Shown one piece after another: positions 39,480-45,027 of a DNA stretch of 45,027 bases. The stretch is from assembly GCA_030649165.1 (NCBI GenBank), contig JAUSGG010000050.1:1-45027 (forward strand). The letters run 5' to 3'. The DNA is from Armatimonadota bacterium. Its GTDB lineage: Bacteria; Armatimonadota; UBA5829; JAUSEB01. Under the pieces are notes generated by a model. The model did not search any database and was not told the DNA's origin. It saw nothing but the letters and a program-made list of their open reading frames with translations. The position numbers were made by a program, and so were the translations under genes. The first letter of the stretch is position 1. The number at the start of each line of letters is the position of its first letter.

Positions 39480-39670
39480 GTAACAGTTCAGAAATGGGCA
39501 GTATTTCATCAGCGTGACAATTGAGGAATGCAGAGAGCTTTCACCCTCACCCCATTCGCTGCGCTCAGGGCAGGCTCTAACCCTCTCCCTCAAGGGAGAG
39601 GGGATTACGCTCGTGCTTTCCCGAAAGTGAGCAGCGAAGAGAGTTGTACTCACCAAGCCTGAACTCTTAC
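39480..39670. mobile_element. 191-bp MITE-like element with 8-bp target duplication
   Basis: GTAACAGTTCAG (39480-39491) and CTGAACTCTTAC (39659-39670) are 12-bp inverted repeats with one mismatch. CCCATGAC flanks both sides exactly (39472-39479 and 39671-39678). The interior contains a CCCTCTCCC/GGGAGAGGGG hairpin and no gene. This is the clearest copy of the family. Confidence 0.7.
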
Positions 39671-39778
39671 CCCATGACTGATGAGCTGTAATCTTGGGAA
39701 TATACATGCTAAACTGGCAATAGATCACTTGGAGCAAGACTCCCTCGCATAACCGATAGGAAGACTAAGGTAGGAGTA

Positions 39779-40738
39779 GTGAAGGTACCTGTTGGCGTTT
39801 TAATCGTCGAGGACTCCGAAGACGACGTGCTTCTTATAACTGACGAGCTTGAGGAAAACGATTTCGACCTTACGCACCTCGTGGTGGAAACCCCAGAGGC
39901 AATGGCGTCCGCCTTGAGAGAGCAGGCGTGGGATTTGATCATTGCCGACTACACGATGCCGCGTTTCAGCGGCCCCGACGCATTGAAGGTTCTGCGGGAG
40001 AGCGGGCTCGACATTCCGTTCATCCTCGTCTCAGGCACCTCTTCGGAAGACACAGGAGTCGCCATGATGCGCGCCGGGGCCCAGGATTTCATACTCAAGC
40101 GCAGCCTCTCGCGCCTGGGTCCTGCCGTGAAGCGCGAACTGGCGGAGGCCGACAGCCGGCGGATGAGAAGGAAGGCGGAGGAAGCGTATCGCGAGGCGGA
40201 GGCGCACAAGCACGAATTCTACCGGCGAACGATATTGGCATTCACCGAGGGCAGATTGATGATAACCGAGCCCACGGAGATCGCGCAACTGGCCGGCGAG
40301 GCTACCTCGTCCTGGGATATCAGGGATACGGACGTTCTCAGCGCGATACGAAGCTCAGTCAAGAAGTCACTGCTGGAACTTGGGGTGGATGAACAGAGAA
40401 TCTACGATTTTATGGGATCCGCTATGGAAGCCGCAACCAACGCGCTGAAACACGCCGGTCAGGGAAAAGCGTCGTTTCATCTACATTCCGATATCGCTCT
40501 ATTCGTAGTTTCCGATACCGGCCCGGGCATTGAAGCGCTTGCTCTGCCGGATGTGGCGCTGAAGAAGGGATACTCGACCTCGGCGACGCTCGGTATGGGA
40601 TATAAGGTGATGATAGCATCCGCCGACAGGATCTATCTCGCCACAGGCCCCGAAGGAACTGTGGTTGGTATAGAGATGGCGCTGCAGCCGGATGTGTCTT
40701 CGAAAGACGCGATTCTACGGGACTTGTCAGGGTGGTGA
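39779..40738 (+). CDS. Receiver domain fused to an RsbW-like HATPase domain
   Basis: This 319-residue protein has a receiver domain (~5-125) with acidic pocket EDSEDD and phospho-acceptor Asp57 in LIIADYTMP. A coiled-coil-like linker (~130-165) leads to an ATP-binding domain (~215-305) with the N-box EAATNALKHAG, SDTGPGIE and a GYSTSATLGMGYKV lid. There is no HisKA dimerisation domain, so it resembles an anti-sigma-factor-type kinase (RsbW family) placed under phosphorylation control. It probably works with the PP2C-type phosphatase at 43282 in a partner-switching pathway (inference); no STAS protein is in the window. The start is GTG with AAGG and AGGAG just upstream. Confidence 0.82.
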   Translation: MKVPVGVLIVEDSEDDVLLITDELEENDFDLTHLVVETPEAMASALREQAWDLIIADYTMPRFSGPDALKVLRESGLDIPFILVSGTSSEDTGVAMMRAGAQDFILKRSLSRLGPAVKRELAEADSRRMRRKAEEAYREAEAHKHEFYRRTILAFTEGRLMITEPTEIAQLAGEATSSWDIRDTDVLSAIRSSVKKSLLELGVDEQRIYDFMGSAMEAATNALKHAGQGKASFHLHSDIALFVVSDTGPGIEALALPDVALKKGYSTSATLGMGYKVMIASADRIYLATGPEGTVVGIEMALQPDVSSKDAILRDLSGW

Positions 40739-40767
40739 GGGGAAGGGTTATAGGGTTGTAGGGTTGT

Positions 40768-40858
40768 AGGGTTCCAGGGTTCTAAGGTTCCAAGGTTACA
40801 GGGTTTGCCCCGTGAACGAGGCCCCTGGAACCCTGGCCACCTGGAACCTTAGAACCCT
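40768..40858. repeat. Overlapping inverted repeats able to form alternative hairpins
   Basis: AGGGTTCCAGGG (40768-40779) pairs with CCCTGGAACCCT (40823-40834), and AGGGTTCTAAGGTTCC (40776-40791) pairs with GGAACCTTAGAACCCT (40843-40858). The left arms overlap by four bases. They are preceded by AGGGTTGT-type tandem units (40744-40770). They lie between the receiver-HATPase gene and the histidine kinase gene. Confidence 0.55.
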
Positions 40859-40874
40859 GAAAAGGAAGTGTTGA

Positions 40875-42836
40875 GTGTCTCCGGACATAGATGAACGAGC
40901 AAACTTGTTGGTTCGAACGCCCCGCTGGGTAGGCTACGTATTTACGGTCCTTGCGGAAGTCGCGCTGTCGGCAGGGCTGTTGGCGCTCAATCCGGTCTTT
41001 CCACTGGGCAAGTTCCCGGTCCCGTACGTGCTCCTGACAATGATTGTGGCGTACTTCTTCGGCGGGGGGCCGGCGATTGTGGCCGGCGTCCTCGGGTGGC
41101 TCGCGTTCACATTCCTGTTCGTTCCCAGGCATGGTACTGTGTGGCCGATAGCCCATGACGCGGAAGGCTGGGCAAGGGAGACCGCGTTCTTCCTCGGCGT
41201 GAGCGTTGTCGCAATAGCGGCGATTCGGATCAAGCAATCGCACCGGCGCATCCAGGCGCTTGCCGACGAGACCATGAGTCTGAACGTGAGTCTGACGGAC
41301 CAGATCGCCGGGCGAGAACGAGCGCAGGAAGCCCTGCGTGAGAGCGAAGAGCGGTTACGGCTGCTGATCGAAGGAGTGACGGACTACGCGATCATCATGC
41401 TCGACCGGGATGGAACCGTGGTAACGTGGAACAGCGGGGCGGAGCGCATAAAGGGATATACATCGGAAGAGATCATCGGCCGGCATTTCTCGAGGTTCTA
41501 CACCAGCGAGGACATCACCGCCGGCAAGCCGGAGCGGGAGTTGGAGATCGCCACCGCGCAAGGCCAGTATAACGAGGAAGGACGGCGCGTGCGCAAAGAC
41601 GGGAGCCGGTTCTGGGCAAGCGTCTCTATAACAGCCCTGTGTGACGAGGAAAAAGTAAATGGGTTCGCAGAGGTCACACGCGACATCACTGAGCGTAAAG
41701 CGGCGGAGGATGCGCTACGGGAGAGCGAGGAACGTTATCGCACACTCTTTGACACTATGAGCGAAGGGTTCGCGCTTTGCGAGATGATCTGGGATGAGGA
41801 AGGCAGGCCCTGCGACTTCCGTTACCTGGATGTCAACCCGGCCTGGGAAGAACATACAGGAATAGCGCGTGATAATGTCATTGGGCACGCCGTAAAGGAA
41901 GTCATTCCCAGCATAGAGTCCTTTTGGATCGAGAAGTACGCGGAGGTAGTAAGAACCGGTAAGTCGGCGCACTTAGAAAGCCATGTTGCGGCGTTGGGCA
42001 GGTGGATCGAGGTCTTTGCCTACAAGCAATCCGAGAACCGGTTTGCGGCGGTATTTATGGACGTAACCGAGCGCAGGCGGGCGGAGGAAGAGATCAGCAA
42101 GCTCAACGCCGAACTGGAGCAGCGAGTGATTGAGCGCACGGCCGAGCTTGAGGACGCGAACAAGGAGCTTGAGGCGTTCAGCTATTCCGTCTCACACGAC
42201 CTCCGCGCGCCCCTGCGGGCGATAGACGGCTTCAGCGATACCCTTCTCAAGGGCTATCAGGATTCCCTGGACGCGAGAGGCCAGGACTATCTGCGCCGCG
42301 TGCGGGCGGCTGCGCAGCGAATGGCGGTTCTCATAGACGATGTTCTTAACCTGTCAAGAGCCGGACGGGCCGAGATGCGCCGGCAGCGGGTCGACCTCAG
42401 CGCGATGGCTCGGGCCGTTCTCAACGACCTGCGGAGGTCCGAACCGGGGCGAAAAGTGGACACCACAATCGAGCAAGGTCTTATTGTCATTGCCGATACC
42501 CATCTGCTTCGATCCGTGCTCGATAACCTGCTCGGTAACGCCTGGAAGTTCACAGGCAAGTGCGATGATGCTAAGATAGAGGTTGGCTCCTTTGAACAGA
42601 ATGGCGAGCGGGTATATTTTGTACGAGACAACGGCGCGGGCTTCAACCCGGCATACGCGGACAAACTGTTCTCTCCTTTCCAGCGCCTGCACGCCGAAAG
42701 TGACTTTCCTGGAACGGGGATCGGCCTGGCCCTCGTTCAGCGAATTCTGCGCAGGCACGGAGGTCGGATCTGGGCTGAGAGCGCGGTCGATCAGGGCGCG
42801 ACGTTCTATTTTACACTGGGGGAGGCCGGACGATGA
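40875..42836 (+). CDS. Membrane-associated PAS sensor histidine kinase
   Basis: This 653-residue kinase has an N-terminal DUF4118/KdpD-like region of about four transmembrane helices (~18-115), a short coiled coil, a PAS domain (~155-275, ending VTRDITERK), and a second PAS domain (~285-405). A coiled coil leads to a HisKA domain with His441 in SVSHDLRAPLRAIDGF and a HATPase domain with NLLGNAWKF, VRDNGAGFN, LFSPFQRLH and GTGIGLALVQ. The HisKA/HATPase type is the one usual in phytochrome-like kinases. The signal is unknown; no chromophore-binding domain is present. The GTG start has AAAGGAAG 8 nt upstream. Its stop overlaps the next gene's ATG (ATGA). Confidence 0.9.
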   Translation: MSPDIDERANLLVRTPRWVGYVFTVLAEVALSAGLLALNPVFPLGKFPVPYVLLTMIVAYFFGGGPAIVAGVLGWLAFTFLFVPRHGTVWPIAHDAEGWARETAFFLGVSVVAIAAIRIKQSHRRIQALADETMSLNVSLTDQIAGRERAQEALRESEERLRLLIEGVTDYAIIMLDRDGTVVTWNSGAERIKGYTSEEIIGRHFSRFYTSEDITAGKPERELEIATAQGQYNEEGRRVRKDGSRFWASVSITALCDEEKVNGFAEVTRDITERKAAEDALRESEERYRTLFDTMSEGFALCEMIWDEEGRPCDFRYLDVNPAWEEHTGIARDNVIGHAVKEVIPSIESFWIEKYAEVVRTGKSAHLESHVAALGRWIEVFAYKQSENRFAAVFMDVTERRRAEEEISKLNAELEQRVIERTAELEDANKELEAFSYSVSHDLRAPLRAIDGFSDTLLKGYQDSLDARGQDYLRRVRAAAQRMAVLIDDVLNLSRAGRAEMRRQRVDLSAMARAVLNDLRRSEPGRKVDTTIEQGLIVIADTHLLRSVLDNLLGNAWKFTGKCDDAKIEVGSFEQNGERVYFVRDNGAGFNPAYADKLFSPFQRLHAESDFPGTGIGLALVQRILRRHGGRIWAESAVDQGATFYFTLGEAGR

Positions 42837-43285
42837 ACGACTGTGACATCCTGCTTGTAGAGGACAATCCCGACGACGCTGAATTGACCTTGCTTGCGTT
42901 CCAGGAAGGTGGGATTTGCAACAGTATGGTCGTGACGCGCGATGGCGAGGAGGCATTGGACTATCTCTTCATGACAGGGAAACGTGAGAATCGTGAGAAC
43001 GACCTCCTGCCGGCGATCGTCCTGCTGGACCTGAAACTGCCGAAGGTCAGCGGATTAGACGTGCTGAAGCGCATTCGTGGTGACGAGCACACGAGCTGTC
43101 TGCCCGTCGTTATACTTACATCTTCCAAGGAAGACGAGGACATCGTCAACAGCTATCGCCTCGGCGCCAATGCTTACGTGCGGAAACCCGTAGACTACAG
43201 CGAATTCGTAAAGGCGGCCAGGACCCTTGGACTTTTCTGGCTACTCCTGAACGAACCGCCGCCACGGAGGCGTTCCTGCAAATGA
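42833..43285 (+). CDS. Rcp1-like single-domain response regulator
   Basis: This 150-residue protein is a stand-alone receiver domain of the cyanobacterial-phytochrome-partner (Rcp1-like) type: VEDNPDDAELTLLAF, phospho-acceptor Asp66 in IVLLDLKLPKVSG, the switch residues in VVILTSS, and Lys in NAYVRKPVD. There is no output domain. It overlaps the kinase stop codon by 4 nt (ATGA) and overlaps the next start the same way, so it is almost certainly the direct phosphorylation partner of that kinase, passing the signal on by protein contact. Confidence 0.9.
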   Translation: MNDCDILLVEDNPDDAELTLLAFQEGGICNSMVVTRDGEEALDYLFMTGKRENRENDLLPAIVLLDLKLPKVSGLDVLKRIRGDEHTSCLPVVILTSSKEDEDIVNSYRLGANAYVRKPVDYSEFVKAARTLGLFWLLLNEPPPRRRSCK

Positions 43286-44808
43286 GCGTCCCTCTCCGGG
43301 TCCTTATCGTGGAAGACTCCGAAGATGATGCGTTGATCGTTGCCCTTGAGCTGCGGCATGGCGGTTACGATCCCGCGTTCGAGCGAGTCGAGACCAGAGA
43401 TGGGCTGGAGTCCGCCCTTGACCGGCAGGAGTGGGACATCGTCCTGGCGGATTACAGGCTGCCCGGCTTCAGCGGTCTGGACGCCCTGAAAGTGGTCAGG
43501 GACAGAGATCCGGAAATCCCTTTCATCATCGTCTCCGGGCAGATCACAGAAGAGACCGCCGTGGAAGCCATGAAGGGCGGCGCGCAGGATTACGTGTTGA
43601 AGGACAATCTGGCCAGGCTGTCGCCGGCTGTCGATCGCGAACTGCGTGAGATGCAGACTCGGCGCGAGCGAGAGGCAATGGAACGGCAACTAAGGCATTC
43701 GCAGGAGCTGTTCGCTAAGGCCTTTCGTTCAGGACCACAAATCATGGCGATCACAGTCCTGGACACTGGGGAGTGTATCGAGGTTAACGAGGCATTTGTG
43801 GAGGCGATGGGTTTCACTTGCGACGAGGTTGTGGGCCAAACAGTCTTTGACCTGGATATCTGGCTGGACGTGTCGCAGCGCGAGCGGTTGGTTTCGGCGC
43901 TCGCAGGGGGCGAGCAGGTGCGAAACTGGGAAGTCCGGTTCCGGACCAGGCACGGTGAGCTACTGACAGGACTATTGTCGGCGGAGGCGCTTGAGGTAGA
44001 CGGGCAGAGACGGCTGCTGACTATAGTCAACGACATTACGGATCGCAAGAAAGCCGAGGAAGCCCTTGAGGAAGCGCTGGCCCGCGAGCAGCGGTTCTCA
44101 CTGCTTCTCCAGAGGGCCCTGCTTCCGAGTGAGCCAACGGCGGGCCCGGGTTACGATGTAGCCGCGGAGTACGTGCCGGTGTATTCCAGCCAGGAGATAG
44201 GCGGCGACTTCTACGATGTCTTCCGCTTGGGAGAATGCAGAGTGGGCGTCCTGATCGGGGATGTCTCCGGCAAGGGCCTGGAGGCCGCGGCGATGGCGGC
44301 AGCGACGCGGAGCACGATTCACGCGTTCGTCCACGAGAGCGCATCCGCGGGGGAGGCCTTGCAGAGGGCTAATTCCGTGCTCTGCTCGGACGAGGACAAA
44401 CTCGATTCATTTGTTACCGTCTTCCTGGTAATAATCGACGCATGCTCAGGTGAGATCAGCTACTCGAGCGCCGGTCACCCGCCCGCGGCCATTTGCAGAG
44501 CCGACGGCGACGTTGAGTTCCTTGAGTGCGGGCAATTGCCGCTGGCGCTGCAGGACCCTCTGCCGTTCGAGGAGCGCCGCGACAATCTTGAGCCTGGCGA
44601 TAAGCTCGTTCTCTACACGGACGGAATCATCGAAGCGCGGAACGGCTTGGAGCTTCTCGACTTCGCCGGACTGCAGCGAACGCTGACTGCGAACGCCCGG
44701 CTTCCGGCCTCCGAACTCGCGCGGGCGATCGTCGGGGCCGCAACCGATTGGTCCGGCGGGAAGTTGGCCGATGACGCCGCCGTGGTGATTGTGGAGCGGC
44801 AGGGTTAG
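43282..44808 (+). CDS. Receiver-PAS-PP2C (SpoIIE/RsbU-type) phosphatase
   Basis: This 508-residue protein has a receiver domain (~5-125, Asp57 in VLADYRLPGFSG), a linker, a PAS domain (~145-260, ending VNDITDRKKAEEAL) and a PPM/SpoIIE phosphatase domain (~275-505). The phosphatase has metal-binding Asp residues in IGGDFYDV, IGDVSGKG and KLADDAAVV, plus SSAGHPP and YTDGIIEA. The family dephosphorylates anti-sigma-factor antagonists (STAS proteins). Together with the receiver-HATPase protein at 39779 it supplies a kinase and a phosphatase for such a switch. It starts with an ATGA overlap, so it is in one operon with the kinase and the Rcp1-like regulator. Confidence 0.9.
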   Translation: MSVPLRVLIVEDSEDDALIVALELRHGGYDPAFERVETRDGLESALDRQEWDIVLADYRLPGFSGLDALKVVRDRDPEIPFIIVSGQITEETAVEAMKGGAQDYVLKDNLARLSPAVDRELREMQTRREREAMERQLRHSQELFAKAFRSGPQIMAITVLDTGECIEVNEAFVEAMGFTCDEVVGQTVFDLDIWLDVSQRERLVSALAGGEQVRNWEVRFRTRHGELLTGLLSAEALEVDGQRRLLTIVNDITDRKKAEEALEEALAREQRFSLLLQRALLPSEPTAGPGYDVAAEYVPVYSSQEIGGDFYDVFRLGECRVGVLIGDVSGKGLEAAAMAAATRSTIHAFVHESASAGEALQRANSVLCSDEDKLDSFVTVFLVIIDACSGEISYSSAGHPPAAICRADGDVEFLECGQLPLALQDPLPFEERRDNLEPGDKLVLYTDGIIEARNGLELLDFAGLQRTLTANARLPASELARAIVGAATDWSGGKLADDAAVVIVERQG

Positions 44809-44843
44809 GGTTTGTAGGGTTGCGGGGTTTCGGGGTCTATGAG

Positions 44844-44988
44844 CAGGAGCATCGTTTGTAGTCATTGGCCACAGATGGACCTCCCCCTAACCCCCTCCCA
44901 CAGGGAGGGAGGATTTGCCCCCTCTCCTTTCAGGGGAGGGTTGGGGTGGAGTTCAAACGGGGTGAGCCTTCCACAAACGATGCTCCTG
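44844..44988. mobile_element. 145-bp MITE with perfect 16-bp TIRs and 10-bp target duplication
   Basis: CAGGAGCATCGTTTGT (44844-44859) and ACAAACGATGCTCCTG (44973-44988) are perfect inverted repeats. GGTCTATGAG flanks both sides exactly (44834-44843 and 44989-44998). The interior holds CCCCTCCCACAGGGAGGGAGG and CCCCTCTCCTTTCAGGGGAGGG hairpins and no gene. TIR and duplication length differ from the other elements here, so this belongs to another family. It lies 35 bp past the phosphatase stop codon. Confidence 0.75.
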
Positions 44989-45027
44989 GGTCTATGAGTT
45001 CATAGATTGACAAGTTGTGCGTCTCCG

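Overview
The window looks like chromosomal DNA of a GC-rich, heterotrophic bacterium that exports very large multidomain proteins. I would place it in or near Armatimonadota, with moderate confidence. The reasons are an H-X9-DG type prepilin-like protein, a DUF6785/DUF6784-type membrane protein, a DUF362 protein with two N-terminal membrane segments, a PEP-CTERM protein, a KWG/WG-repeat protein, and many exported proteins sharing a DDGSG-type module. There are no ribosomal or housekeeping genes, so the placement is an inference.

Layout. (1) 0.2-20.2 kb, plus strand: a run of exported proteins. It holds a prepilin-like protein (246), a giant CBM9/GH5-like glycosidase (1386), an M4 metallopeptidase (5887), an S8 subtilase with P-domain (10717), a tail-fibre-like surface protein (16487) coupled to a small secreted protein broken by an amber codon (17815/18382), and a GH16-like lectin/glucanase (18792). 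(2) 20.3-27.9 kb: a DUF6785-type membrane protein (minus), a DUF362 membrane-anchored protein, a PEP-CTERM protein and an unknown exported protein (minus). (3) 28.0-32.5 kb: a defence island with a type IIG restriction-modification enzyme, an orphan C-terminal module and a PIN/RHH toxin-antitoxin pair. (4) 32.8-39.2 kb: a WG-repeat/metzincin/TPR protein, a CBM9-like protein and an EamA-type transporter. (5) 39.8-44.8 kb: a signalling cluster with a receiver-HATPase protein, a PAS histidine kinase, an Rcp1-like receiver and a receiver-PAS-PP2C phosphatase.

The most interesting pattern lies in regions 1-2. Six positions carry a palindrome GGTA-N4-TRCC; at four of them it ends 2 nt before TTGACAG. 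Where a plausible -10 follows, it lies 17 bp downstream and reads TACRGT or TATAAG. At four sites the palindrome sits 14-15 nt after the stop codon of a prepilin-like gene: one intact (246-1022) and three decayed tails (5512-5668, 10332-10454, 16182-16254). Two of the promoters share a nearly identical ~200 bp promoter plus structured leader. Several of the proteins driven from these sites, and their neighbours, share one or two OB-like modules with a core NN[IV]GLLV-x2-WG[KR]V ... DDGS. I read this as a regulon of exported proteins built from a recurring cassette: prepilin tail, operator, promoter, leader, signal peptide, variable enzyme, shared module.

The intergenic DNA is full of small repeats. 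There is a MITE-like family with TIR close to GTAACAGTTCAG and 8-bp target duplications (22477-22627, 39480-39670, probably 15802-16172, and a right end at 163-174). A different 145-bp element has perfect 16-bp TIRs and a 10-bp duplication (44844-44988). There are also REP-like hairpins, CCCTCTCC/GGAGAGGG palindromes and GAGTCGAGG nonamer runs. All homology statements come from reading the sequence by eye; no database search was run.
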